Source: Branchiostoma floridae
Taxonomy: Eukaryota; Chordata; Leptocardii; Amphioxiformes; Branchiostomatidae
Direction of reading: 5' to 3'
Length of the DNA: 64,000 bases
Assembly (NCBI RefSeq): GCF_000003815.2
Contig: NC_049994.1
Location: 17,845,356-17,909,355, forward strand
A program made the position numbers and the translations under genes. The notes below the pieces were generated by a model, which saw only the letters and a list, made by a program, of their open reading frames with translations, ran no database searches and was not told the origin of the DNA. Shown here piece by piece: positions 20,306-31,499 of the stretch. The stretch's first letter is position 1. Each line of letters begins with the position of its first letter.

Positions 20306-22170
20306 ATCTGAGTTAGGTGCTAACCAAACTCAATTGATCTGTAGACTATTAATTTACAGACTTTGTACTACAAATTTACTGCAGTGTTTGTCATAGTACA
20401 TTTAATAATATTTACATTCACAAAGCAAACTTTTTGTACTACAAACCAACATCCAACAATACAGAATTTTGATATACGTAAAAACTTCATAATTCCAACG
20501 GTGTCGTATAACCCTGTACATTGACCTACATGTATCTGCCTACAAGTTACTACAACAAATGTGCTGTCTAAAGCAAAGGACTCACTGATCCAGGGTAAAA
20601 ACTGTACACTACAGTGATTAAACTTATTATAAGGTACTCAGAACAAACTACTAGTACTTTAGGCCATGAGGGGTCATGTTAGTCTTCTGTATAGCCACAG
20701 TGGTTCGGGTGTCAGGGGAGTAGCAACACCTGCGTAGCCTAGGTCAAGTAAATCATGTCAATGACCCATATAGCCAGCCACCCAATGGCATAACACATCC
20801 GTCTGTTGGAAAATTATTATTTTTTACTTAGTGTAGCAAAGCAGAATCCTACTAATGTTTGTCTTTATCATTCAGTCAACCCATGAGTCCCTGTTTATGG
20901 TGATGCTAAGAACATTCTACATGTGCAACCAACAAGTCTTGTTGGAAAGGTTAACAAAGTATTTTTTATTTAGAATGTTTCCAATGTTTGTCTTATTCAT
21001 TTAGCTAACTCACAAGCTAGTCTAGCATTCTACATTTTCCCCCAGAAACAGAAATGTTGACAGTTAAAAGTTTGATATCAATTTAAGTCAAGAAAATTAA
21101 AAATACAACAGAAGTCTTCTAACTCCAATCTTTAATGCCACAAAACATAACACTTCTACCAGGGCTGTCTTTAGGACCCGTCCCTGTCCCCCGAGATGGA
21201 AATTTGCTGCTTACGACAGACAAAAATTTCACCTTGTCCCCCCAAAAGAGTCCAAACTTCATATCATCAAAAATATTCAATATATTTTTGTATTTATTTA
21301 TTTTTCTAGGGTAAAATAGATGAAATAAAGAAAATAAATGAATTAAATAGATCAAATATGTATAAGCTTTATTATAATGACAGATTTAACAACAAAAATA
21401 TGACAGACATATTAATTTTAATTGCATCAAATTTTGCCACCTTTGTAATGCACCAGTCATTGATCTGATCTTCATGAAGTGTGGCACGGTCAAATCACGA
21501 GGTGTTTCTTCTCAGTGGCTATTGTTTACGACTCCGCCCACCCGATATTCATGTCCCACAAGTGGAGATTTTTCATGCAGTTTTGGACCATCGTGGTGAC
21601 TCAGAGTCTTAAAACATCCAAGGCACTACTCATTTTTCACCTGGGTGACCTCACCTCATCTAGTCCCATCCTCATCTAGAGGGTCAGGGACAATGGTTGC
21701 CTCCAGCACCAGCTTCCTCCATCCTTCCCTGTTCTTTGCCTTCTGTTTACTTGAGTGAAGTGAGGAAATTCCTGTACATGTAAAGTGCCTTTCCCAAGAG
21801 CACAATGTTGGAGCGTTTCAGGGGACTGGAACCCAGGACCTCTGAGCTCTCTGCAAACACACTACTAGTACTGTAACTGTTACACTTCATGAATATATCA
21901 CTAGCATGGTATCCTCAGGTTGACTATTCTGCTGTTCTATACTAAAGCATTTGTGTGCCGGTTTATTTTATGGCATCTTCAAGGTTTCACCACAAAGTAC
22001 CAAAGACTACTTTTACATCCATGTCAAACTTACTAACCCCTAAACAGCACTTGAGGTTTGAGGCAACAGAGTTATAAATAATGGTTGAAAATAATGGTAT
22101 AGTCCTTGTTTATGCATAAACTTGTCACAAATGCCATTGCCCTCCTGAAATCTGTTTGCCACACAGAATA
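20306..22170. other. Intergenic region with transposon fragments
   Basis: A fragment near 21160-21250 (CAGGGCTGTCTTTAGGACCC) resembles the left end of the hAT-like MITE at 38230. A segment near 21780-21860 (AAGTGCCTTTCCCAAGAGC and a tRNA B-box-like GGACTGGAACCCAGG) looks like a decayed SINE. The rest shows nothing recognisable. Confidence 0.45.
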
Positions 22171-22296
22171 AAAAAGGATCCAAATTAACTGCAACTTTAC
22201 TGGAGAGGAGCGTTTAATTCCCCATTTGATACCAGTAGCCTGAATGCCTGTTACAATAGGAAACAAACAAGCTTTTACCACCTGTCAGTACTACTG
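22171..22296 (+). repeat. Left part of the copy 4 upstream block, cut by the LINE
   Basis: The segment matches 6590-6709 upstream of copy 1 (GAGGAGCGTTTAATTCCCC, then AGGAAACAAACA). It stops at ACTACTG (22290-22296), the target duplication of the LINE. The homology resumes at 25758. Confidence 0.85.
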
Positions 22297-25200
22297 AGAG
22301 CAAGACGGAACTCTGGTGGAATAATATTTCTGTTTAAGAAGCAGTATAGCAAGTTTATTACAAAGCTAGACAGCAAATCAGAAGATATATTGTGGGTAAA
22401 AATAGGCAAAGGACTATTTAACACCAATAGAGATACTTATTTAGCTACAGTTTACATCAGTCCTAACAGATCTAATATCCACAACAACAGAATGTATGAC
22501 ATATTTGATACTCTAGAGGACGAAATATCAATATACAGTAGACAAGGAGAGGTAATAATTGGGGGGGATTTCAATGCCCGGATAGGGGACCTGAAAGACT
22601 ACATAGCAGGCGACTATCAAATTGACAGCCTTCCCGAAAACTACGATTTCGATCACCCGTTCCACCGTAACAACATGGATTTAGGCAGCCCTTCTCCCTT
22701 TGGTAAAAACCTAATCGACTTATGCATCAACAGTAAAGTCAGAATCTTAAATGGCAGGACACCTGGAGATGTATTAGGGAAACCCACAAGTTATCAGCCT
22801 AACGGCTCTAGTGTGGTCGATTACGTCCTGGCAAGCGAAACAATTCTCTTACGCAAAAGCTGTTTCTTTCACGTCCACCCCCTAACCCCAATTTCAGACC
22901 ATTGTAAACTGTCCCTAATTCTAAATAGCAACATTAGACAACTCAATGAACAGACTACTGATACCTTGTCTGCCCGACCCCACTACAAATTTGTATGGAA
23001 TGATGACTCTAAAGAAAGGTTTACGGACATAGTAAACAGCACAGAATTCTCTCGTACTATAGACAGTTTTAACAAAAGAAGTTACGAGACATCCCCAAGC
23101 TCAGTCGAAAATGCACTAAATGATTTTATAGTACCCCTACAAGAAGCAGGCAAACAATCACTAACATTACGATGCATGAAACAAAGAAAACAGACCCGTC
23201 ACAAACCCAAACCCAAGAAATGGTTCACTACTACATGTAACACCACCAGAAGAAACTTAAAAGACTTAGCCAAATTGTTATCAAAAAATCCCCGGGACCC
23301 GTTTATCCGAGGTCAATACTTTAAAAAGAAAAAAGAATACACCAGGCTAATCCGGAAAACAAAAAAGGATTACAAAAACAGTATTTTCCAACAAATTAAC
23401 TACTCATCCGCCAACAACCCCTCAGAGTTTTGGAACCTAGTAAAACAGTTAAAAACAGAAGACTCTAGTCCAACAGAAGAAACAATTGACAAACAAACAC
23501 TCCATACGTACTTCCAAGGATTATACGGAAAAACTAAGTCCAACGATCCAGAAACCGATAACCCATTCCAATCACAGATCCGTAACAAACTAGTAGAATT
23601 AGAAAACAGAGCTGCAATTTACAACCCCTTAGATTCCGAGATCCATCAGAACGAAATTAGACATTAAGCCATCTCCAAATTAAAGAATAACAAAGCGTCA
23701 GGTAACGACCTTATACTGAACGAAATGCTAAAATGCGCAGCACATATCCTTACATATCCATTAACTAAACTGTTCAATTTAATCCTTTCAACCGGGCACT
23801 TTCCCCAACAATGGCGTGAAAGCCACATTGTACCTGTACATAAAGGCGGTCAAAAAGATGACCCGAACAATTACAGGGGAATTTCTGTAATAAGCTGCCT
23901 TGCCAAATTATTTACAACAATAATGAATACTCGTCTCACCGAATATATAGATGATCACAACCTCATTTCCCCCAACCAGACTGGCTTCAGAAAGAATTTC
24001 GGAACTAACGACAACATCTTTGTTATTGACACACTGATATCAAAATACACCAACACCAACAGACGCCTCTACACCTGCTTTATAGACTTCAGAAAAGCTT
24101 TTGACTGCGTCTGGAGAGAAGGTCTACGTTACAAACTACTTAACCTGGGCATAGGCGGCAAGTTCTACAAATTGATTAAATCCATGTACTCTAATCCGAT
24201 GACATGTGTTAAAACTCCTACCGGCCTTACACCACTGTTTACAACTGACAGAGGTGTAAGGCAAGGATGCAACCTCAGTCCTACTCTTTTCAGCTTATTT
24301 ATAGATGATTTAGTTAAAGATTTAGATACCCCCGACTGCGACCCACCCTCCCTACACCACCTCCTCGTTTCTTGTCTACTTTACGCAGATGATGTAGTAC
24401 TACTTTCAGAGTCTGAAACCGGCTTACAATGTGCCCTTGACAGGCTTCATTCCTTCTGCGAAAAATGGAAACTGCAGGTGAACCTAAAGAAAACTAAAGC
24501 CGTGATCTTTAACAAATCAGGGAGACTCCTCAAGAACATAAATTTCTTATTTGGCGTAGATAACATCGAAATCGCAAACTCCTACCCCTACCTAGGCCTG
24601 ACGTTGTCCTCGTCAGGTACTTATTCCTTAGCCAAAAAGAATCTGTCTCTAAAGGCACGTAAAGCTGTATTCGGCCTCAAACCTCTCACTCTCTCAACGA
24701 TGTCCCCCAAGACTCTACTTAAGCTATTCAATACGTGTATTAAGCCCATAATGTTATATGGTAGTGAGATTTGGGGTATAGACTGTGGAAAAGATAACTG
24801 CCCAGTGGAAAATATCCAAACCCGCTTTTGTAAAAATATTCTTGGCGTGCACAGGAATTCCTGTAACTCCGCATGTAGAGCAGAACTCGGAGTCTATCCA
24901 ACAGGCATAGATATAGCAATCCGCATGGTTAAGTACTGGCTACGCCTTAAACAGTTAGATTACTCTACACACCCTTTACAAATAGACGCACTACTCTGTC
25001 AACAAAATGTACCTTAAAGTTTAAACAATCATAAGAAAACTTGGCTCCAACATGTAAAACAAATACTTGATGATAATGGTTATTCCTATCTATGGAACTA
25101 TGCTCACTCTAGAATAGACAACAAACATATTTGTACATTGTTAAGGAAAAGACTGTCAGACGTGTATGTCCAAACCTTTTTCCAGCAATTGTCTAAAGAT

Positions 25201-25614
25201 AACGGCAAATTAAGATTTTACAAACATATCAAAACCGAATATGCCATGGAAACCTATCTATACCAGAACGACGCTGACAAGAGATCCAATGTATGTAAGA
25301 TAAGAATCAGTGCTCACTCACTAGAGATAGAAAAGGGTCGTTATAAAAAAGTGCCAGTTCAAGATAGATTGTGTAAATACTGTGCGACGGATGCAGTGGA
25401 AGATGAAATACATTTTATATGTAACTGCCCCCATTATGAGGACGAAAGAAACAACCTTTTTGACACAATCAAAACGTTATTTCCAACTTTTCACCAGTTA
25501 GTAGACCTCAAAAAAACTATATTTCTGTTAAAATCACAGAACCCACTAATCATTAAAGAAGTGGGACTTTTCATCAGCCACTGCCTCCAAAGAAGAAGTC
25601 AAACCACTCAGTAA
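22297..25614 (+). pseudogene. LINE endonuclease-reverse transcriptase with two nonsense codons
   Basis: One frame runs the whole length, with just two TAA stops, at 23665-23667 and 25015-25017, and no frameshift. Endonuclease motifs are GGDFNARIG, then SVVDYVLAS, then SDH. Reverse transcriptase motifs are NNYRGISV, QTGFRKNFGT, FIDFRKAFD, GVRQGCNLSP and the catalytic YADD. A C-terminal CKYC..H..C-like zinc motif lies near 25373-25430. Loss of the 5' end and both stops make it inactive. The low number of lesions suggests a fairly young copy. Confidence 0.9.
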
Positions 25615-25757
25615 AGAAGTAGAAGCATGTACATAGATAGCTGACGTGTGTGTATTTAGAATAGACACTTGTTACTTTTCACTGTCTGTATCATTGCAAT
25701 TAGCCTACGGGCATGGATTTGCAAATAAATAAATTTTAAATTTATTATTTCGCTATA
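22297..25757 (+). mobile_element. 5'-truncated non-LTR retrotransposon (LINE), APE endonuclease type
   Basis: ACTACTG at 22290-22296 and 25758-25764 is a 7-bp target duplication. Comparison with 6590-6810, the unoccupied paralogous site, confirms both ends. The 5' end falls inside the endonuclease domain, so ORF1 and the endonuclease N-terminus are lost, as is usual when target-primed reverse transcription stops early. The 3' end is AT-rich with an AAATAAATAAA motif. The clade (for example RTE, L2 or Crack-like) cannot be assigned by eye. Confidence 0.9.
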
Positions 25758-26185
25758 ACTACTGATGTCTTGATAATGAGTGGTGGGTTGTACCAAGTCA
25801 CCCTTCAGTATGGGGGTCATGGCTTGCATGGTCACTTGCTGCATGCTGTTATAAAGTATTGATAAAGGCTTCAAGTTTGAGTAAGTTTTGTTTGTTATTT
25901 AATAAATAAATGTGTAATTTTGGTTCATTTCTATGCCATTTAATAACTTTTTTTTACATCTTTTAAGCCTTAAGGTGGTTTGTTTACATATTTGTTCCAA
26001 CACCATATATCAGGGAAACAATCTCCCAAGAGATCCTATTTTAGCATGTTACCTAGTCGTTAAGTCAACACAAGCCACAAACACTCATTGTCTGCCTCAT
26101 TTATTGGTGCTTTGCCCTGAACAATCATGTTCCAACCTGACACTTGACTGGAGATTGGGTAAAGTCTCTATTCCGGAGCACAATC
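25758..26185 (+). repeat. Right part of the copy 4 upstream block
   Basis: GTTGTACCAAGTCACCC, GGCTTGCATGGTCACTT and TGACTGGAGATTGGG align with 6735-7128 in front of copy 1. This is the promoter-proximal part and it remains attached to copy 4. Confidence 0.85.
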
Positions 26186-27560
26186 ATGGGGTCTGCACCG
26201 TCCAGTTTGAAGAGAGAAGTTCATGAAGAACTGTCCTGCAGCATCTGCCTGGAGCTGTTCACCAGGCCTAAGGTGCTGCCATGTCAGCACACCTTCTGTC
26301 AGGACTGTCTACGGGACCATGCAGAGGTTAAGATACCCCTCCAGTGCCCAAACTGTCGTCAGCAGGTCAGGCTGCCACCCCAGGGGGTCGCAGGTTTGCC
26401 AGACAACCACATAGTGGCCAACATGATTGAGAAACTCCAAAAACAGGAAAAGCATTTAGAGGAAATAAGCAAGCAAGCCCAGTCTGGAAACAGGTGCAGT
26501 TTTCACCCCTCAGAGGAAGTCAAGCTCTACTGTAAACAGTGTAACGTGCCAGTTTGTACTGAGTGTTGTGAAGAAGGCCATGATGGACATCCTACCACAG
26601 GCCTTAAAAAAGCTGCACAGGAAAGGAGTTCTACAGTCCAGGCCTTGATTAATGAGGGAAGGAACATCGTGGAAAATTACTTAAGCTTCCTCAGAAGTCT
26701 GAGGGAAGAAGAGAAAACCCTGAATGAAAAGAAACAGCAGACAGACAACAGCATCATTCAGGCCTACAACCAAATGGTGCTGAAACTAAGAAAGAGAAAA
26801 GACCACCTCTTGTCTAAATCAGGAGAAAACCACACAAAAAACTTACATAGAATACAGACGGACAGGGACAGAGTGTTGGAAGATCTCAATGAACTGTCTG
26901 CTGCCTGTGATCGAGCAGAACAAGAGCTGCAGCAGGGGTGGGGCGAGTTTCTCAGTCAGCAAACTGCTTTGATAGAGGTGGCAGGAAAGTACAGAGAAAA
27001 AGCAGCACCAACTCCTGTACAAACCCAGCCTGCTGTCTTTGAGCCCACAGACACCCCAGTGCCAGTATTGGGACATGTGAGGGTCCAGTCTCTCCCATCT
27101 GCACCAAGCCCTGCAGCAACTGCACCAATCCCAGCAAAACCTGCATCCAGTAATGTTGCAGCAGGGGGCAGGGGGCATCAACATGGTAACCGAAGACAAG
27201 GGGAGCATCAGCCTCAGAAGGTGACATTTGGTGAAAGGGGATCAGGAACAGGACAGTTTTGGGATCCAGTTGGTGTTACAGTGTCAGATGAAGGGGAGAT
27301 GTTTGTAGCAGACAGGGGGAACCAGAGAATCCAAGTCTTCACCCTGCAGGGAACATTTGTGAGACATTTTCCAACAATCGTGTCAGGTAAAGAGAAGATG
27401 TACCCATGGGATGTGGCCATGGACGGGGAGGGGAACCTGTGGCCATGGGTTGTTGGGGGAACAAAGTCTGCTGACTTTGCTGTGCAGTACAACAAACATG
27501 GCAGGGTGCTGAGGACGTTTGACCTACAGCAGACAGTGTGGGACAGAGGAGTTGCCGTGA
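26186..27560 (+). CDS. TRIM-NHL protein, copy 4, 3' end lost in an assembly gap
   Basis: 458 codons are visible from MGSAPSSLK. They cover the RING (same Cys/His spacing as copy 1), B-box, coiled coil, linker with PAATAPIPAKP, and the first two to three NHL blades from about residue 344. The frame is open when it meets the N run at 27561, just after RGVAV. By comparison with its paralogues about 150 residues are missing. The sequence after the gap has no NHL similarity, so the 100 Ns are likely a placeholder for a larger gap. A small insertion gives NLWPWVVGGT where paralogues have NLWVVGRT. Upstream DNA is most like that of copy 1. Confidence 0.92.
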
Positions 27561-27660
27561 NNNNNNNNNNNNNNNNNNNNNNNNNNNNNNNNNNNNNNNN
27601 NNNNNNNNNNNNNNNNNNNNNNNNNNNNNNNNNNNNNNNNNNNNNNNNNNNNNNNNNNNN
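27561..27660. other. Assembly gap (100 N)
   Basis: Exactly 100 Ns, a conventional placeholder for unknown gap length. It truncates TRIM copy 4. Confidence 0.99.
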
Positions 27661-28104
27661 TTGAAATGTCTGTCTTATTTCCGTGTATACATATTTATGT
27701 ACATTGTGTATGTAAATCAAAAGTTAAAACATGAGTATTGCCTTTGATTTAACTTTTTTTAAAAGAAAAATGAATGGATTGAAATTATGCTTTTCCCCTT
27801 TACTGTTAGGTTAAAAGTCCCTATCTTTCCATTTTTTTTAAAACTAGGGTTTATCAAGTTTTATATCTACGCACGATTTATTCTATTTCAACTCCGGTTT
27901 TCCCTAAATTAGCATAATAGCATGTGAGAAACAAGAAATAGAATCAGAATTGCCCAAGCTGCACCTGCTCCCAAACGGAGGTGTCTACTTGTATAGTCAG
28001 CCCTGATGTTCAGGACAGTAATGTTGTAGGATGTTGGTCTGTGAGCTGAGAGAAGTTACATATAAAAGTAAAGGTGCTGGGAAAAGGACATGCAGGGTGC
28101 TGTC
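27661..28104. other. Post-gap sequence, nothing recognised
   Basis: AT-rich sequence without NHL similarity in any frame. Confidence 0.5.
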
Positions 28105-28360
28105 TGTGCACGGTAAGTGAGTGGATATAAACGCTTATAAGTTCATCTTTATCTGCAGGGTAACCGAATGTTATATTTCCTTGTTTTTAAAAACAGGGTA
28201 TTTGTTATACTGGGATATTGAGTTGAGGGACTGTGGTTTCAAATTGCAATATTTTTAAAATGGTGTTTAAAACCACCATCCGTCGACTTAATATCCTTGA
28301 ATACCATTTTAGGGGTATAGCTTACCCCTAGGACGAACTTTTTCACTGTCATTCAGCACA
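28105..28360. mobile_element. Degenerate fold-back element, relative of 48090-48300
   Basis: It contains GGACTGTGGTTTCAAATT and AAACCACCATCCGTCGACTT in the same order as the element at 48090-48300. The ends AGTTCATCTTTATC and GGACGAACTT are only partly inverted, so it is an older copy. Confidence 0.5.
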
Positions 28361-30718
28361 AAATTTTCTCACCTCGAATTTTCAGGTTTATCTGAACGTG
28401 TATGATTATCATATTTGATATTGTCACCATCACCTTTGACAGATTTTTTTCTTGCACAGTGGACTACTTCTAGCCTTGACTTCATTTTCATTATACTTCA
28501 GTTCAAAAGAAAAAGAAAAGTTACAGGGATATATTTTTACTGACAATGGTTGTTTATATTTTATTACAAGGACCTTATTATTTTTGCTTTCATTGTTACC
28601 ATTTAAAAAAGTTACTGAAACGATTAGCCCAAGCAGATTGTAACAAGATTTACTCATTGACAAGTTAGCCTTTAGCGCCTAGTAAGTAGAATTTCAAGGC
28701 TCATTTTCTAGTTTGTATTTGACCGTACGAAAGACGCTGTGCTTTTTGTTACCTAAGTATAGCTTCTTCCAATCTGATGTCCTCTGCTTATTCTCATTTG
28801 AACCTTATTCTCACCAAGAAACTTGTGAACTATGATTCAAGTGATGATATGATATATTATGCAAGACCTATAGTTAAAGCTTGTTTAATTTGTTTCCTGC
28901 TCTTTTTTAAGTGTTGTATCAGAACTGTGCTTCAGATCAGAAAGGGCAAGGCCTGACATTTTTTGGTTCACAGAAGAATGCAGAGCTTCATTAATATGAA
29001 TACGTAGCATCTGGGGACTAGATTTTCTTAGAAATTGTAACTTTCAAGAATGCAGCCTAGTATTGGGGTCAGTTGAGTGTTGAATACTGAGTACACTCTT
29101 ACACTGATCCTTGACATTATAGAGTTAATAATGGTACTTCCTACTTTTTCAGCTTAAGCAAAAGGTACGTTGATGAAGGTTTAAGACATCCAGGTAAGAA
29201 GATATGCCCAATAGCAATTGAATCATTTTTGAAATGGTCAGGCGTTTCAGGTAGAAATCCACTACCTTTCATCAGTGACACTAAAGAGATCTTGTTGGAG
29301 AGCAGATTTTTATATCCTAACGTTAACTATGAATTAATATGCAAAAGAAAATCTAGTTTGAGACAAATTTTTGTGTTGGGAGTTACTGTTCAACTTCTTC
29401 CAGAATGATGCCTCTTTGTTAGCTAATAAAGCGATGTGGTATTCACATCACCATCTGAAATGACAAATGCAATCCATTGCAACTTTCCAAATAGTGACAA
29501 GCTTTATTGGCACCTGCATGTCAGGAAACAATTAGCAGTGGCTACATGTATTTTGCAAAATTAGGGACCAATTAAACTTCATAAAATAAATTAAATGTAC
29601 AAAGAATGATTTATCTGCCTACTACTGTCAGTCTATGTACACAGACTTTGACTGTGCAAAGAACAACAACGACAAAATTACAAAATTACAATACTCACAA
29701 ATGTACACCATACAGAAAAGACCCTCACCTTTTGTTGTAGTCAGTGGAACTAGGCTAATGAAAATTTCAATCCACATTTTATGTTAATATTAATCACCTT
29801 TCTGACCTGCTTTCTACGTCAGAAATTAATTTGACCCGAACAAACGCAGATGAAATACCAAAGACTCCTCTGCCAAGAGTCTGACCAGCCACTAAACGTC
29901 CACATCACATCGTTAAAACATCATAAACTTAAAAAATGTGACCACAAAACGGCCCGGTCAAAATGCTTGCGGTATCTGTTTCCTGCAAAGGCCCTGCCAT
30001 TTTTGGTTGACATATTGCTTAATGATAGATTTAATGCATGATTTCTTCTTACCTCCCCCTAGAAAGGAAGTGGTACGGCCTAATGGCTAGTAGGGTAGTT
30101 ATTTTGATTGGCTTTATTGGGGCTGTACCATTGGGGATTTGTTTAGGGGCCATAGTTATGAGATATATCTTCTTAAAGTTAGTAAAATGTATATAGGAGA
30201 GTGGTACTTTTTGTTATATATTATGAAATATGATTTTGATTAAAACGATTTATGCAGGACAATAATTTAGAAAATTTGAAGGATATTAGTTGAAGCTGTG
30301 GATTTTTACTTTAAATGTAGATTTATTCTATCAGTTTAAGTTGCTTCCAAACATATTATAGTAATATCTATCAAAAGAATCTAACAGATATTTTACCTCT
30401 CTATTTTCCAATAATCATTCAGTACATAATATGTTAGATGATCATTCTTGCGTGAAGTTATTACAGTAATTCATATAGAAGAGAATATCGTCAAAATCTA
30501 GAGGCAATATGATTTCTGGGACAAACCCCCTTTTCAGTTTAAGAATGGTCCAGCCCAGTAGCCAGGGATGCGTGTATAATATTATTGAGTACCAGTTGTG
30601 TGTCTGGCCACCAGCGTGGTCACAGCAACTGGGGTGTTGAGGGGGCCACCAGTCTGGCTGGCAGATCAATTACCGCACGGCTGTCACAGCCAAAACTGTC
30701 CCGAGATGCTATTTAAGT
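28361..30718. other. Intronic sequence without recognised gene
   Basis: Only short unsupported ORFs are seen. A GACAAGCTTTATTGGCACC motif near 29500 resembles the tail of a LINE on the - strand. Nothing else stands out. Confidence 0.4.
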
Positions 30719-30935
30719 ATGGTGGCCATGCACGCGTGGGAAAGTGTCGGCACGGGCGAGCGTTCGGACTCTGAGGAACTTCGATGGGACTTAAGAATGG
30801 CGGAGGACACCCGCGTCTTGCATAGGGAGAGACGGAACGGAAGATTTGCGGAGGAGAATGGAAATGTTCCGAGGATTTTACCGTTCCAAACAAGTATCGA
30901 GCCGATGGTTTGGTCGGCAGCGCCAGACTTTGTAT
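30719..30935 (+). CDS. Candidate alternative first exon (speculative)
   Basis: A CpG-rich open frame starts at ATG 30719, with an internal ATG at 30797 in good context (AAGAATGGCGG). It ends in a GTGAGT donor at 30936. The frame stops in phase 1, so joining it to the chimaerin exon at 43649 would give PDFV-LYQLQQ, a legal fusion. The amino-acid sequence matches no family I recognise. Phase compatibility alone has a one-in-three chance, so the claim rests on the donor, CpG content and uninterrupted frame. It could equally be the first exon of an unrelated gene or chance. Confidence 0.25.
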
Positions 30936-31499
30936 GTGAGTATGAAACATGACCGACGTGTAACCGTATAGCCCTGTACGGTAACTGTATAACTCTGTAC
31001 TGTAACCGTATAACCCTGTTTAACCGCCGTGTTTGGGTACGTGTCATGCTTAGCAGCTTGTCACTTCCTATATTGATATATCAAATTCATAACTGTCTTA
31101 TGACAGTCAAAGATCCTCATTACATATTTACCACTTTCTTACTGAAAAATAGTTGTTTACAAACTGTTTAAAAAGAGAGCGCTGTTTGTGTGACATTTAC
31201 TATGCTATGCTGCACTGTGTAGTATGTAAAATGTATTTATCTAAATGCAAAGAATTTAGCTGCCCATAAATTAAGAGACGTAATGGTATTTGATGTCTTA
31301 AATGACTGGTCCACAAAAATGGAAGAATTTTATTTTTGGGGATACAGTATCTCATTTAAACAAAATATTAGAGGCCCAGTTTCTGGTCAGTTTTAAGTAC
31401 AATACACATTAATATTGTCTTCACAAAAATTGCTCATGACCTTTGTATCATGATAATGTTTTTGTTTTTTTCAAGTCTATCTTGGTCGATCAGTCCAAT

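Noticed and set aside
7129-27560. Assignment of the TRIM genes to TRIM2, TRIM3 or TRIM71
   Set aside because: RING, B-box, coiled coil and NHL match, but the filamin domain typical of these is not visible, so no orthologue name is given.
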